From Kosakonia oryzendophytica (GTDB lineage Bacteria; Pseudomonadota; Gammaproteobacteria; Enterobacterales; Enterobacteriaceae): DNA of 64,000 nucleotides. The stretch spans positions 186,001-250,000 of the forward strand of contig NZ_FMAY01000003.1 of NCBI RefSeq assembly GCF_900094925.1. Direction: 5' to 3'. The notes under the pieces are model-generated. The model had not been told where the DNA came from. It did not search any database and saw nothing but the letters and a program-made list of their open reading frames with translations. Position numbers and translations under genes: made by a program. Below, piece after piece: positions 26,708 through 39,011 of the stretch; the stretch's first letter is position 1; every line of letters begins with the position of its first letter.

Positions 26708-28486
26708 TTACGCGATAAGCGACTCTTCACGCGCGCTGGCCGCCAACTCTTCACCCGCCAGTTGCAATTGATACATCTGCCAGTAGCGTCCTTTCGCCGC
26801 AAGCAATTGTTGATGCGTACCGCGCTCAACAGCCTGGCCGCGATGGAGCACCAAAATGGTTTCAGCCTCGACAATCGTCGACAATCTGTGGGCAATCACT
26901 ACTAACGTTGTCTGTTCCCGGACAGCGGCCAGCGCCTGTTGGATCGCCTGTTCAGTGCCGGAGTCGATATTGGCTGTCGCCTCATCCAGGATGAGGATCT
27001 GCGGCGTATCCACCAGCACACGCGCCAGCGCCAGCAACTGCTTCTGTCCAACGGACAGATTATTGCCCTGCTCACCCAGCCGCGTATAAATACCCTCGCT
27101 CATCCCCCGTGCCAGCTCCGCCAGTTGCACCACTTCCAGCGCATGCCAGACTTGCGCTTCGCTGATATCACGCCCCAGCGTCACGTTAGCGAAAAAGCTG
27201 TCAGCCAGCACTACCGGATCCTGCTGCACCATTGCGATACCTTTGCGCAATGCATCATGGCTAAGCGTAGACAACGGGCGACCGTCGAGACGGATTTCCC
27301 CTTGCGTTAACGGGTAGTACCCCATCAGTAAGCTGGCGAGCGTGCTCTTACCGCTACCCGTGTGCCCCACCAGCGCAACAAAGCTGCGTGGTTCAACGTG
27401 CAAGGAAATGTCCTGCAACACCTGCTGATCTTCGCGGTAGGCAAAAGAGACATTATCAATGTCGATGGCGCCGCTGTGCAGTGGCATATCATCATCACCG
27501 TAAGACTGGCGTGGCCGGTCCATCAGCTCAAATACGCGCTCACCCGCGACCACCGCCTGCTGCAACATCGACTGCTGAGTAGTCAGTTCAATCAAGGGTT
27601 CATTCAGACGACCAAGGTAGCTGATAAAGGCGTACAACACCCCGACTTCAACCGTACCCGGAGAAGAGAAACCGAACAGCATCAGTAAGCCGCACAGCAC
27701 CAGCGCAGAGAAAAGGCTCAACAATGGGCGCAGCAAAAAGCCGTCCAGCCGCAGGGTTTGCATACGCGCGAGGTAATGTGAACGGCTGGCGTCGCCCAGT
27801 TGCTCGCCAAATCGCGTCTGCTGACGGAACTGCTGGATCACGCTCATACCGTTAATGATTTCATTAAAACCGTCATTAATATCCGCCAGGTGCGCGCGCA
27901 TCCGCCGCACAATCGGCGTGCTGTAACGCTGATAGATCAGCATCACGATCAGTACAGCCGGGAAGATCGCCATCGCCACCAGCGCCATGCGCCAGTCAAG
28001 GCTGAACATCGCCACCAGCATCGCACCAATCAGCGCGGCGCTGCGCAACACCGTTGCCACTACTGTGACGTACAGATCGCGGATCACTTCCGTATCGTTG
28101 GTCACACGGGAGATAATTTGCCCGACAGGCTGAACATCAAACTCGCTTAACGGCTGACGTAGCGCGGCGTCCATCACGTCGGTGCGCAGTTGTTGCACTA
28201 CCCCCACCGCCGCCTGGTTGAACAGTAGCGACTGCGAATAATGCAACAACGCCGCCAGCAGTTGCAGGCCGACATACACTGCCGCCATCCCCACCACCAG
28301 CCCTAACGGCAGATAGCTCTTCGCCACCATATTGTCGATAAAGTAGCTGATCAACGCCGGGCCAGAGACTTCCGCCGCCGCCGCGACCCACAGCATTAAT
28401 ACCGCTTTCAACAAGGATTTTCGCCATGGCGAGCCATATTTCAGCAGCCGTTTCAGTGTTGGCCACTGTTTACCAAAATTACGCAT
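26708..28486 (-). CDS. mdlB: MdlB, multidrug-type ABC exporter half
   Basis: ABC transporter of 592 residues combining a six-helix membrane domain (about 1-320) with a nucleotide-binding domain. Walker A reads GHTGSGKST, the signature [13 protein letters not shown] (Ser-Val in place of Ser-Gly), Walker [13 protein letters not shown]. It pairs with MdlA as a probable heterodimeric exporter; substrates are not known. ATG 28486 (MRNFGKQW) has GGAGG upstream and overlaps the mdlA end by eight bases; seven earlier codons are not used. It ends ahead of the glnK regulatory region. Confidence 0.95.
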   Translation of the reverse strand: MRNFGKQWPTLKRLLKYGSPWRKSLLKAVLMLWVAAAAEVSGPALISYFIDNMVAKSYLPLGLVVGMAAVYVGLQLLAALLHYSQSLLFNQAAVGVVQQLRTDVMDAALRQPLSEFDVQPVGQIISRVTNDTEVIRDLYVTVVATVLRSAALIGAMLVAMFSLDWRMALVAMAIFPAVLIVMLIYQRYSTPIVRRMRAHLADINDGFNEIINGMSVIQQFRQQTRFGEQLGDASRSHYLARMQTLRLDGFLLRPLLSLFSALVLCGLLMLFGFSSPGTVEVGVLYAFISYLGRLNEPLIELTTQQSMLQQAVVAGERVFELMDRPRQSYGDDDMPLHSGAIDIDNVSFAYREDQQVLQDISLHVEPRSFVALVGHTGSGKSTLASLLMGYYPLTQGEIRLDGRPLSTLSHDALRKGIAMVQQDPVVLADSFFANVTLGRDISEAQVWHALEVVQLAELARGMSEGIYTRLGEQGNNLSVGQKQLLALARVLVDTPQILILDEATANIDSGTEQAIQQALAAVREQTTLVVIAHRLSTIVEAETILVLHRGQAVERGTHQQLLAAKGRYWQMYQLQLAGEELAASAREESLIA

Positions 28487-30242
28487 CGATGGCCTCCTCC
28501 GGCGCATCCGTCAGCGCAGCTTCCAGTTGTTGATAACGGTACATGTCACGATACCAGCCTGGCTGGCGGGAAAGTTGCTCATGCTGACCACGCTGAGCGA
28601 TATGCCCATGTTGCATTACTAAAATTTCGCTGGCTTCCGTCAGCGCCGAGAGACGATGGGCACTGATGATCACCGTTCGTCCTTCTCCCCACTGGCGCAG
28701 ATTGTGCAGAATCTGATGCTCGGTGCGCCCGTCCACGGCGGAGAGCGCATCGTCGAGAATTAAGATCTCCGCATTAAGCAGCAACGCGCGGGCAATAGAG
28801 ATACGCTGTTTCTGACCACCGGAGAGCATTACGCCGCGTTCACCGACTTCGGTGGCGTAGCCCTGCGGCAGACGCAAAATATCCTCATGCACGCTGGCCA
28901 GTCGGGCCACATGCTCGATCTCTTCCTGCGTCGCTCCCGGTTTACCCAGTGCAATATTACTGGCGACGGAATCGGAAAAGAGGAACGGCGTCTGATTCAC
29001 CACTGCCAGACGACTGCGCCAGGCATCCAGTTTAAGCTGCGGCAGCGGCACTTCGTGAAAACGGATGTCCCCGTCAGTCACATCAAAATGGCGCTGAATT
29101 AGCGACAGTAACGTACTTTTCCCTGCGCCTGTCGGGCCGCAAATGCCCAGCATCTGCCCTGGGTTCAGCACTGCACTCACATTGTTCAGCGTAGGTTGTT
29201 CCGTTTGCGGGTAACGGAATTCGCGAATGGCGATAGTCAGGTTGCCACGGCCTTCCGGCACGGACTGGCTACCATCTTTCACCACCGGCATCTCTGCCAG
29301 CATATCGCGAATACGGCTATAGGCCGCGCTACCACGCTCGACAATATTAAACATCCAGGCCAGCGCCAACATCGGCCAAATCATCAACCCAAGGTACATG
29401 GCAAAACTGGTGAGTTGCCCGAGGGTTAAGCTGCCATTTACTACCATCCAGCTTCCGCCGCCGATGGCCAGCATGTTCGCCATACCAATGGCAATATAAA
29501 TGGTTGGATCGAAACGGGCGTCAACGCGCGCCACGCGCATGTTTTTCGCGCCGGTATCCGCCGCTTCACTGGCAAACAGCGCAGACTGGCGATCTTCCAG
29601 ACCAAACGCCTTGATCATGCGGATGCTGGTCATGCTTTCCTGTGTGCGATCGTTCAGCGCGGAGAACGCCGCCTGCGCCAGTTTAAAGCGCTGATGCAGC
29701 TGATCGCCGTAGCGCTTAATCACCAGCGCCATAATTGGCATTGGCAATAACGACAGCAGTGTTAACTGCCAGCTGATTTGCGTTGACATCACTACCAGCA
29801 CCACGCAGCCCATCACCAGTGAATCTACCAGCGTCAGTACGCCTTCCCCGGCGGCAAACACCACACGATCCACATCGTTCGTCGCGCGAGCCATCAAGTC
29901 ACCGGTACGATGGCGTAAATAGAATTCCGGATGCTGGCGGCTTAGCTGGCGGTAAAAATCCTCGCGCAATTCAACGGCCAGCTGATAAGACGCACCAAAC
30001 AGCCAGACGCGCCAGACATAGCGCAGCAGGTAAGTGACCACCGCGACGATGACCAGCAGGCCCACCCACATCCACACCTGTTGCGCGGTGTAATGGTGTT
30101 CGGTCACGCCATCCACAATAACGCCCACCACTTTCGGCGGAATAAGCTGAAGGATGGCTATGATAATAAGTAGGGCTACTGCGCCGAGATAGCGTCGCCA
30201 TTCCCGGCGAAAATACCAGCCTAACTGAGCAAATAATCGCAC
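28479..30242 (-). CDS. mdlA: MdlA, multidrug-type ABC exporter half
   Basis: Membrane-plus-ATPase half transporter of 587 residues, very close to E. coli MdlA (590). Walker [10 protein letters not shown], signature [13 protein letters not shown] and Walker [13 protein letters not shown] are present; the usual catalytic Glu after Walker B is Asp (DDALS), as in E. coli MdlA, suggesting that one ATP site is degenerate. The start is GTG with AGGA about ten bases upstream. It is first of the mdlA-mdlB pair, 52 bases after decR in the same direction, so decR-mdlA-mdlB may share transcripts. Confidence 0.95.
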   Translation of the reverse strand: MRLFAQLGWYFRREWRRYLGAVALLIIIAILQLIPPKVVGVIVDGVTEHHYTAQQVWMWVGLLVIVAVVTYLLRYVWRVWLFGASYQLAVELREDFYRQLSRQHPEFYLRHRTGDLMARATNDVDRVVFAAGEGVLTLVDSLVMGCVVLVVMSTQISWQLTLLSLLPMPIMALVIKRYGDQLHQRFKLAQAAFSALNDRTQESMTSIRMIKAFGLEDRQSALFASEAADTGAKNMRVARVDARFDPTIYIAIGMANMLAIGGGSWMVVNGSLTLGQLTSFAMYLGLMIWPMLALAWMFNIVERGSAAYSRIRDMLAEMPVVKDGSQSVPEGRGNLTIAIREFRYPQTEQPTLNNVSAVLNPGQMLGICGPTGAGKSTLLSLIQRHFDVTDGDIRFHEVPLPQLKLDAWRSRLAVVNQTPFLFSDSVASNIALGKPGATQEEIEHVARLASVHEDILRLPQGYATEVGERGVMLSGGQKQRISIARALLLNAEILILDDALSAVDGRTEHQILHNLRQWGEGRTVIISAHRLSALTEASEILVMQHGHIAQRGQHEQLSRQPGWYRDMYRYQQLEAALTDAPEEAIDA

Positions 30243-30294
30243 GCGGTTACATCCTGAACGTGATTTTCCGGCTGTCGGTTAACAACCGGGAGGG

Positions 30295-30753
30295 TTATTC
30301 AATGGGCAAAGCCGTGGTGTATTTTATCTGTTCCATGGCGAAGCTAGAAGTGACATCTGACAGCCCCGGCACGCTGTTGACCAGTTTCTTATAGAAGTCA
30401 TCATAGCGTTTCATATCCGCGACCTGCACCCGCAGCAGGTAATCATACTCCCCCGCCATACGCCAGAAACCCAACACTTCAGGCATCTGCGTCACTTCGC
30501 TGACAAAGCGACAATACCATTCGCTACTGTGATGCTGGGTTTTGATCAGCACAAAAGCGGTCAGGTTTAAGCCCAGCTTTTCGGCATCCAGTACCGCCAC
30601 ACGACCGAGCAATATTCCGTCGTCTTCGAGGCGTTTCAGACGTTTCCAGCAGGGCGTGGTGGTCAGATTAACGGCATCTGCCAGCGCCTGCAAAGAGAGC
30701 GAACAATCCTGTTGCAGCAGCGAAAGGAGCTTACGGTCAACTTTATCTAACAT
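30295..30753 (-). CDS. decR: DecR (YbaO), Lrp/AsnC-family cysteine-responsive regulator
   Basis: Transcription factor of 152 residues, the length of E. coli DecR. N-terminal [22 protein letters not shown] then [20 protein letters not shown]. The C-terminal RAM domain carries [19 protein letters not shown]. In E. coli DecR activates cysteine detoxification (cyuPA) when cysteine is high. Here the divergent neighbour is a cysteine synthase-family enzyme, the arrangement described as ccdR-ccdA in Pantoea ananatis, so local control is likely. ATG 30753 is the conserved start; the long open frame upstream crosses the divergent promoter region. Confidence 0.94.
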   Translation of the reverse strand: MLDKVDRKLLSLLQQDCSLSLQALADAVNLTTTPCWKRLKRLEDDGILLGRVAVLDAEKLGLNLTAFVLIKTQHHSSEWYCRFVSEVTQMPEVLGFWRMAGEYDYLLRVQVADMKRYDDFYKKLVNSVPGLSDVTSSFAMEQIKYTTALPIE

Positions 30754-30868
30754 ATCCCACTCCGGGAGAAAAAATTTCTCCTTAGAGTCTATATCAAAGG
30801 CTAAAAGGCAACCTTTTTTTCTTCTGCTTTCGCTAGACTGGGCACAAAATGACAAACGGAAACGCACC

Positions 30869-31915
30869 ATGAATAGCTGGGTTAAATACGCCATTAACGA
30901 GATCAACGCCGATGCACAGCGCTCAGCAGATACGCATCTGATTCGGCTGATGCTGCCGGGTTTTCCGGGGATCAATCTCTATTTGAAAGATGAAAGCACC
31001 CATCCTACCGGCAGTCTGAAGCATCGTCTGGCACGCTCACTGTTTCTGTACGGTCTGTGTAACGGTTGGATCAAAGAAGGCACGACGATTATAGAAGCCT
31101 CTTCCGGTTCCACCGCCGTTTCAGAAGCCTGGTTCGCCCGCCTGCTGGGTTTGCCATTTATCGCAGTCATGCCCTACTGCACGGCGAAACGCAAGGTTGA
31201 ACAGATTGAGTTTTACGGCGGCCGTTGTCACTTTGTGGATAGCGCCTGTGAGATCTACGCCGAATCTGAACGGCTGGCGAAAACGTTGAATGGTCACTAT
31301 ATGGATCAGTTCACCTATGCTGAACGCGCCACCGATTGGCGAGGCAATAATAACATCGCCGACAGCATATTCCGGCAGATGAAAAACGAACCCTATCCGC
31401 AGCCCGATTACATCGTCATGAGCGCGGGAACAGGCGGCACCTCAGCCACCCTTGGCCGCTATATTCGTAGCCAGGGCTATGACACACAGTTGCTGGTGGT
31501 GGATCCGGAAAACTCAGTCTTTCTTGATTACTGGCAACAGCGCGACGCCAGTTTGCGCAGCCCGGTGGGCAGTAAAATTGAGGGGATAGGCCGCCCGCGC
31601 GTGGAGCCTTCATTTATTGCCGATGTGGTGGATGAAATGTTGCGCGTACCGGATGCCGCCAGCGTCGCCACCGCGCAGTGGCTGGAAACGCAACTGGGCC
31701 GTAAAGTTGGCGCGTCTACCGGCACCAATATGTGGGGCGCATTACAACTTGCTGTGAGGATGCGTGCCGAAGGGCGTCGTGGGGCTATCGTGACGCTGCT
31801 GTGCGACAGCGGCGACCGCTACCTCGATACCTATTACAACCCACAGTGGGTGGCGGCCAACATGGGCGATATTACGCCCTGGAGCGCAGAAATTACCCGT
31901 CTGGTCCAGGCATAA
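30869..31915 (+). CDS. PLP-dependent cysteine desulfhydrase-like enzyme (CcdA-type)
   Basis: Fold-type II PLP enzyme of the cysteine synthase family, 348 residues. The Schiff-base lysine lies in [11 protein letters not shown] (Lys49), the substrate loop in [13 protein letters not shown] and the phosphate-binding loop in [14 protein letters not shown]. Position and divergence from decR match the CcdA cysteine desulfhydrase of Pantoea ananatis, which degrades excess cysteine to pyruvate, ammonia and sulfide. Activity here is inferred; cysteine synthase or cystathionine beta-synthase-like activity remains possible. ATG 30869 (MNSWVKYA) is the family start; the long upstream open frame is antisense to decR. 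Absent from this locus in E. coli K-12. Confidence 0.83.
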   Translation: MNSWVKYAINEINADAQRSADTHLIRLMLPGFPGINLYLKDESTHPTGSLKHRLARSLFLYGLCNGWIKEGTTIIEASSGSTAVSEAWFARLLGLPFIAVMPYCTAKRKVEQIEFYGGRCHFVDSACEIYAESERLAKTLNGHYMDQFTYAERATDWRGNNNIADSIFRQMKNEPYPQPDYIVMSAGTGGTSATLGRYIRSQGYDTQLLVVDPENSVFLDYWQQRDASLRSPVGSKIEGIGRPRVEPSFIADVVDEMLRVPDAASVATAQWLETQLGRKVGASTGTNMWGALQLAVRMRAEGRRGAIVTLLCDSGDRYLDTYYNPQWVAANMGDITPWSAEITRLVQA

Positions 31916-31942
31916 AAAAAGCCGGGTAACAGTTACCCGGCT
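31914..31942 (-). terminator. intrinsic terminator after cof
   Basis: AGCCGGGTAAC-(A/T)-GTTACCCGGCT forms an 11-bp stem. On the minus strand it is followed by seven T, so it terminates cof; on the plus strand it directly follows the PLP gene but lacks a T-run. Confidence 0.88.
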
Positions 31943-31959
31943 TGCTGGAAAAATCGTCG

Positions 31960-32778
31960 TCATTCGGGGGAATAAGGAAGATGTGGTGTGTCCAGCCAGT
32001 GTGTCAAAAAGTGAGACACCGCCTGATCGCGGCAGTGCCCGATAACCGGTAAATGAGGCAATGCCGCTCGCAGTTGCGGCATGGCGTTGCCCATAATCAT
32101 GCCGTAGCCCACGCTTTCAAGCATTTCCCGGTCATTCATCGCATCGCCAAACGCCATACAATCCTGCAACGTATAACCCAGCGACGCGCTCAGTACCGCC
32201 AGCGCGGCACCTTTATTGCAACCTAACGGCAGTACTTCCAGGCAATATTCTGCGGAGAAGCATAAATGCGCGCGCTCGCCGAGCGCCTCATTAAGCTGAA
32301 TACGCAGCCGGCAAAGATCATCATGCTCGCCAACAAAACAGATTTTGGTGACATCGTAAGCCGATAACCGCTTGAGATCCGCCAGTTGGTAGGTAAAACC
32401 GCTTTGCATATGCGCTTCCAGCATTTCCGGAAAGACGCGATCCGTCAGCCAGCCCGAGTCATTAAAAACATGAACGGTAGCTGAGGTTTCCCATTTGCTG
32501 TGCAGCACCCGATCTGCCACTTCCGGATCCAGATCCTGCCGATACAGCACATCACCTTCCCGGGAGTGGATGCGGGTGCCATTGCCGGTAATCAGAAATG
32601 CATCCAGCGCCAGGCTTCGGGTGATGCGCTGCATCTCAAGAGCATGTCGGCCGGTGGCAAACGCCAGAGTGATTTCGCGATCGTACAGGCGACGGAGCGT
32701 AGCCAGTGTTTGTTCGCCAAAACGATGGTCGGGCATTAACAGGGTGCCATCCATGTCAAAAGCGGCCAGACGAGCCAT
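31960..32778 (-). CDS. cof: HMP-PP phosphatase Cof (HAD superfamily)
   Basis: HAD-type phosphatase of 272 residues, same length as E. coli Cof, which hydrolyses 4-amino-2-methyl-5-hydroxymethylpyrimidine pyrophosphate and other phosphates. Motif I is [12 protein letters not shown] (nucleophile Asp8), motif II around LAFATGRH, and motif [12 protein letters not shown]. The type IIB cap lies between. It is a single gene, divergent from ybaE and convergent with the PLP enzyme gene. Confidence 0.95.
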   Translation of the reverse strand: MARLAAFDMDGTLLMPDHRFGEQTLATLRRLYDREITLAFATGRHALEMQRITRSLALDAFLITGNGTRIHSREGDVLYRQDLDPEVADRVLHSKWETSATVHVFNDSGWLTDRVFPEMLEAHMQSGFTYQLADLKRLSAYDVTKICFVGEHDDLCRLRIQLNEALGERAHLCFSAEYCLEVLPLGCNKGAALAVLSASLGYTLQDCMAFGDAMNDREMLESVGYGMIMGNAMPQLRAALPHLPVIGHCRDQAVSHFLTHWLDTPHLPYSPE

Positions 32779-32877
32779 AAATATTTCTCCGAATAGGGTG
32801 CCGTTGTGTTGCTATCCAGTATTGCCTGATATATACGGAAGTAATACTGAATAGATAAAAATTATTGTTCCGGGTTT

Positions 32878-34575
32878 ATGCGACAACTCAATCGACTCCA
32901 TCAGTACCAGCGACTGTGGCACGCCACAGATGGCGAAGCGCAATCCGTGAGCGTCGCCGAGCTGGCAGCGCGCTGCTTTTGCAGTGAGCGTCATATGCGC
33001 ACGCTACTGCGACAGATGCAGCAGGCAGGATGGTTAAGCTGGCAATCGCAGTCCGGGCGCGGTAAACGGGGTGAGCTGCATTTCCGGGTGACGCCTGAAT
33101 CGCTGCGAAGCGAAATGCTGGAACAGGCACTGAACACCGGACAGCAGCAAAATGCGCTGGCTCTCGCACAGCTTGATGCCGACGACCTGCGCACTTTGCT
33201 CAATCCGTTCCTCGGCGGTTTCTGGCAAAACGAAACACCTACGTTACGTATTCCCTACTATCGACCGTTGGATCCTCTGGTACCCGGTTTTCTTCCGGGC
33301 CGCGCGGAACAACATCTTGCCGGGCAAATTTTCAGTGGATTGACCCGCTTTACGCCACGCAGCACGCTACCGCAGGGCGATCTGGCGCACCACTGGGATA
33401 TCAGCAATGACGGTCTGTCCTGGCGTTTCCATCTGCACTCAACCCTGCACTGGCACAATGGCGATGCCGTCACCGCCGGGCAATTACAGCAACGATTACT
33501 GCTGTTGCTAGAGCTGCCTGCGCTTCGTAAGTTGTTCGCCAGCGTCGACGGCATTGAGATCACACATCCCTGGTGTCTGACCTTTACACTGCACCGACCT
33601 GACTACTGGCTGGCACATCGTCTTGCCAGTTATGTCAGTTGCCTTGCGCATCCGCAGCACCCCCTCATCGGCACCGGCCCATTTCGACTGCTGACCTTTA
33701 GTCGGGAACTGGTGCGGCTGGAGAGCCACGATCACTATCATTTGGGTCATCCGTTGCTAAAAGCCGTCGAGTTCTGGATCACGCCGCAACTGTTTGATCG
33801 GGATCTGGGCACCAGTTGTCGGCACCCGGTGGAAATTGCTATTGGCGAACCGGATGAGCTTCAGCATTTACAACCCGTGAGTAACAGCATCAGCCTGGGA
33901 TTCTGTTACCTTGCTCAACGACCGGGCGCGCGACTGAGTCAGGCACAATTACGCCGTCTGGTGCAAATTATTCACGATACGTCGCTGTTACAGACACTGC
34001 CGCTGGATGAAAACCTGATCAATCCCACCCGTGAATTATTGCCTGGCTGGAAAATGCCGGACTGGCCGCCACAAAACGCACCTCTGCCCGAAAAACTCAC
34101 TTTGCTCTACCATTTACCGGTTGAACTCCACACCATGGCAGAACAGTTGAAGCGTTATCTCACCACGCTCGGCTGCGAACTGACGCTTCTCTTCCATGAC
34201 GGTAAAAACTGGGATGGGTGTACTCAACTGGCATCTGCCGATCTGATGATGGGAGACCGCTTAATTGGCGAAGCGCCGGAATATGCCCTTGAACAATGGC
34301 TGCGCTGCGATCCACTGTGGCCAAACCTGCTGAGCGCGCCACACGTTGCTCATCTGCAAACCACCCTGGACGCCGTACAACGTCAAGCCGATGAACGAGA
34401 ACGTAATCTGGCGCTACAGGATGTGTTCAACACGCTAATGAATGATGCGATCCTGACGCCACTGTTTAATTATCAGTACCGTATCAGTGCGCCGCCCGGT
34501 GTTGAGGGGATTCATTTGAATACCCGCGGCTGGTTCGATTTTGCCGAAGCCTGGATACCGGCCCCCGCGCGGTGA
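32878..34575 (+). CDS. ybaE: YbaE, SgrR-like regulator with solute-binding domain
   Basis: Cytoplasmic protein of 565 residues (E. coli YbaE 566). An N-terminal SgrR-type winged HTH (SVAELAARCFCSERHMRTLL about residues 24-43, then MQQAGWLSWQSQSGRGKRGEL-type wing) is fused to an extracellular-solute-binding family 5-like domain without signal peptide (LVPGFLPGRAEQHLAGQIFSG, then the LTHHW-like DLAHHWDISNDGLSWRFHL). It probably senses a small ligand and regulates transport genes; target unknown. The start at 32878 has a weak upstream site (CGGG). Confidence 0.92.
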   Translation: MRQLNRLHQYQRLWHATDGEAQSVSVAELAARCFCSERHMRTLLRQMQQAGWLSWQSQSGRGKRGELHFRVTPESLRSEMLEQALNTGQQQNALALAQLDADDLRTLLNPFLGGFWQNETPTLRIPYYRPLDPLVPGFLPGRAEQHLAGQIFSGLTRFTPRSTLPQGDLAHHWDISNDGLSWRFHLHSTLHWHNGDAVTAGQLQQRLLLLLELPALRKLFASVDGIEITHPWCLTFTLHRPDYWLAHRLASYVSCLAHPQHPLIGTGPFRLLTFSRELVRLESHDHYHLGHPLLKAVEFWITPQLFDRDLGTSCRHPVEIAIGEPDELQHLQPVSNSISLGFCYLAQRPGARLSQAQLRRLVQIIHDTSLLQTLPLDENLINPTRELLPGWKMPDWPPQNAPLPEKLTLLYHLPVELHTMAEQLKRYLTTLGCELTLLFHDGKNWDGCTQLASADLMMGDRLIGEAPEYALEQWLRCDPLWPNLLSAPHVAHLQTTLDAVQRQADERERNLALQDVFNTLMNDAILTPLFNYQYRISAPPGVEGIHLNTRGWFDFAEAWIPAPAR

Positions 34576-34641
34576 AGAAGCTGGTCGCTGTCGGCGGCAC
34601 GCGCTACCATAGTGTTTTATTTGTGATTGCCAGGAAGAATT

Positions 34642-35337
34642 ATGAAACGTGCCGTTGTTGTGTTTAGTGGCGGACAGGATTCCACAACCTGCCTTGTTCA
34701 GGCATTGCAGCAATATGATGAAGTTCACTGTGTCACCTTTGATTATGGCCAGCGTCATCGCGCCGAAATCGACGTGGCGCGGGAACTGGCGCAGGTGCTT
34801 GGCGCACGTGCCCACAAAGTGCTGGATGTCACCCTGCTAAATGAACTGGCGGTAAGCAGTCTGACCCGCGACAGCATTCCTGTGCCGGACTATCAACCCG
34901 ACGCCACCGGCATCCCGAGTACCTTTGTGCCAGGGCGCAATATTCTGTTTCTGACGCTGGCGGCGGTGTATGCGTATCAGGTGCAGGCTGAAGCTGTGAT
35001 CACTGGCGTGTGTGAAACAGACTTTTCAGGTTATCCGGACTGCCGGGATGAATTTGTCAAAGCGCTTAACCATGCCGTAAACCTGGGGCTGGCGAAAGAT
35101 ATCCGCTTCGAAACGCCGCTTATGTGGATCGATAAAGCCGAAACCTGGGCGCAGGCCGATTACTGGGGCAAACTGGATCTGGTGCGTAGCGAAACGTTGA
35201 CCTGTTATAACGGTATCAAAGGCGATGGCTGCGGCCATTGCGCAGCCTGTAATCTGCGCGCAAACGGCTTGCAACACTACCTGGCGGATAAATCCGGCGT
35301 GATGGCGACAATGAAACAAAAAACAGGCCTGAAATAA
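34642..35337 (+). CDS. queC: 7-cyano-7-deazaguanine synthase QueC
   Basis: Converts 7-carboxy-7-deazaguanine to preQ0 with ATP and ammonia in queuosine biosynthesis. The 231 residues equal the E. coli length. The PP-loop is [13 protein letters not shown], and the C-terminal zinc site reads [19 protein letters not shown], giving the four cysteines. ATG 34642 with AGGAAG upstream is chosen over one five codons earlier. It is preceded by ybaE in the same direction (66 bases). Confidence 0.97.
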   Translation: MKRAVVVFSGGQDSTTCLVQALQQYDEVHCVTFDYGQRHRAEIDVARELAQVLGARAHKVLDVTLLNELAVSSLTRDSIPVPDYQPDATGIPSTFVPGRNILFLTLAAVYAYQVQAEAVITGVCETDFSGYPDCRDEFVKALNHAVNLGLAKDIRFETPLMWIDKAETWAQADYWGKLDLVRSETLTCYNGIKGDGCGHCAACNLRANGLQHYLADKSGVMATMKQKTGLK

Positions 35338-35408
35338 TACGGATATGCAGACCGGGCTCGTGGTGACCGTTCCGGTCTGCAAACTGGCAATACGATTTGT
35401 GTATTTAC

Positions 35409-35816
35409 TCAGTCGCCTTCACGGATCATCTTTTCCAATTTTTCCCGTAGCTCTCCTTCCAGCGCCAGCGCTTTTTGGGTTTTCAGATCGATACAGACAA
35501 ATGTCACCAGCGCATCCGCTACGACCTGCCCTTCCGGATCTAACGTAACGACCTGACTCAACACCCCGCTTTTGCCATTGATCTGCTGAACGTGGCTGGT
35601 CACGGTTAACACATCGCCAAGCACCGCCGGACGACGATAGTTAATATTGATATTCACCACCACGAAAGCGATGTTGTTGGCGGTCATCCACTTAAAACTG
35701 TCGTTGTTTTCCAGTCCGTCCCAGCGTGCTTCTTCGAGGAATTCAAGATAGCGGGCATTATTGACGTGCTGGTACACATCAAGATGGAAACCACGAACTT
35801 TGATTTGAGTCTGCAT
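35409..35816 (-). CDS. fadM: long-chain acyl-CoA thioesterase FadM (YbaW)
   Basis: Hotdog-fold thioesterase of 135 residues (E. coli 132; three extra residues at the C-terminus), acting on long-chain acyl-CoA such as tetradecenoyl-CoA. The catalytic Asp is in LDVYQHVNNARYLEFLEEAR. Conserved NININYRRPA and TFVCIDLKTQKA follow. In E. coli it is FadR-repressed; no FadR site was identified with confidence here. It converges on queC and is downstream of ybaV. Confidence 0.95.
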   Translation of the reverse strand: MQTQIKVRGFHLDVYQHVNNARYLEFLEEARWDGLENNDSFKWMTANNIAFVVVNININYRRPAVLGDVLTVTSHVQQINGKSGVLSQVVTLDPEGQVVADALVTFVCIDLKTQKALALEGELREKLEKMIREGD

Positions 35817-35911
35817 AGCGCGTTAACCTTTACCGTTTATTGTTATAGAGACAGAGGTCATACTGGTATGACCTCTTTATTCTGGCAAAGATTTTCGACT
35901 ACGCAAGCACC

Positions 35912-38322
<2,411 letters not shown>

Positions 38323-38463
38323 GGTGTAACAACACTCCGCTGTAGGTGACTTTATATCTCAGGCAGCACAGTTGCCCGCTGCGCGTGAACGCGTATTCTG
38401 ACAAGAAAACGGGGCAATTGTTAGCCCACAATGCGGATAAACTCGCAGAAAGTACATTCGGAC

Positions 38464-38493
38464 AAAAAAAAAGGCACATCTCGCGATGCGCCC
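38464..38493 (-). terminator. hupB terminator
   Basis: On the minus strand GGGCGCATC-GCGA-GATGTGCC (one G-U pair, GNRA tetraloop) is followed by nine T, 36 bases after the hupB stop. Confidence 0.9.
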
Positions 38494-38528
38494 TTGATAT
38501 TTACCGCTATCCCTCAAGGGATAAACGA

Positions 38529-38801
38529 TCAGTTTACCGCGTCTTTCAGTGCCTTACCTGCGCGGAACCCCGGAACTTTCGCTGCGGCGATGGTAATTTC
38601 TTTGCCGGTCTGAGGGTTGCGGCCAGTACGGGCAGCACGCTCTTTAACCGCGAAAGTACCAAAACCTACCAGTGCCACATCGTCCCCGGATTTCAGTGAT
38701 TCGGTCACGGAAGCAATTAAAGCATCTAACGCACGTCCAGCCGCAGCTTTAGAGATATCAGCACCTGCGGCAATCTTGTCTATCAGTTGAGATTTATTCA
38801 C
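38529..38801 (-). CDS. hupB: nucleoid protein HU beta subunit
   Basis: DNA-bending histone-like protein, 90 residues, forming HU homo- or heterodimers with HupA. The N-terminus [20 protein letters not shown] and the beta-arm with [20 protein letters not shown] (intercalating Pro within NPQTG) are the classic pattern. GAAGAGAG precedes the ATG. It lies downstream of lon, separated by the lon terminator, and has its own terminator before ppiD. Confidence 0.98.
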   Translation of the reverse strand: MNKSQLIDKIAAGADISKAAAGRALDALIASVTESLKSGDDVALVGFGTFAVKERAARTGRNPQTGKEITIAAAKVPGFRAGKALKDAVN

Positions 38802-38942
38802 TCTTCTCTTCCTCTCTTTATAATTTATATCGCACCTGCATCCTTCACAGCGCGACCGCGCAGCAGTTATATCAGGCCTCTCATGCCCTTACAACACCAG
38901 TTGTTGATGACACACCCAACCAGCAATCTAAATTAGCTATAC

Positions 38943-38980
38943 AAAAAAAGGCTGGCAAGTACGAAATCACTCACCAGCCT
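38943..38980 (-). terminator. lon terminator
   Basis: On the minus strand AGGCTGG...CCAGCCT with an internal loop is followed by seven T, about 30 bases after the lon stop. Confidence 0.85.
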
Positions 38981-39011
38981 TGTTTTTATCAACGCACTTT
39001 GCGCGAGGTCA

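Noticed and set aside
26708-28486. LSVGQ in place of LSGGQ in MdlB as a sign of inactivation
   Set aside because: E. coli-type MdlB and related heterodimeric exporters tolerate variation in one site; the gene is otherwise full length.
30542-30868. N-terminal extension of the PLP enzyme by 109 residues
   Set aside because: The extension runs antisense through decR and the divergent spacer. The protein family begins at the ATG at 30869.
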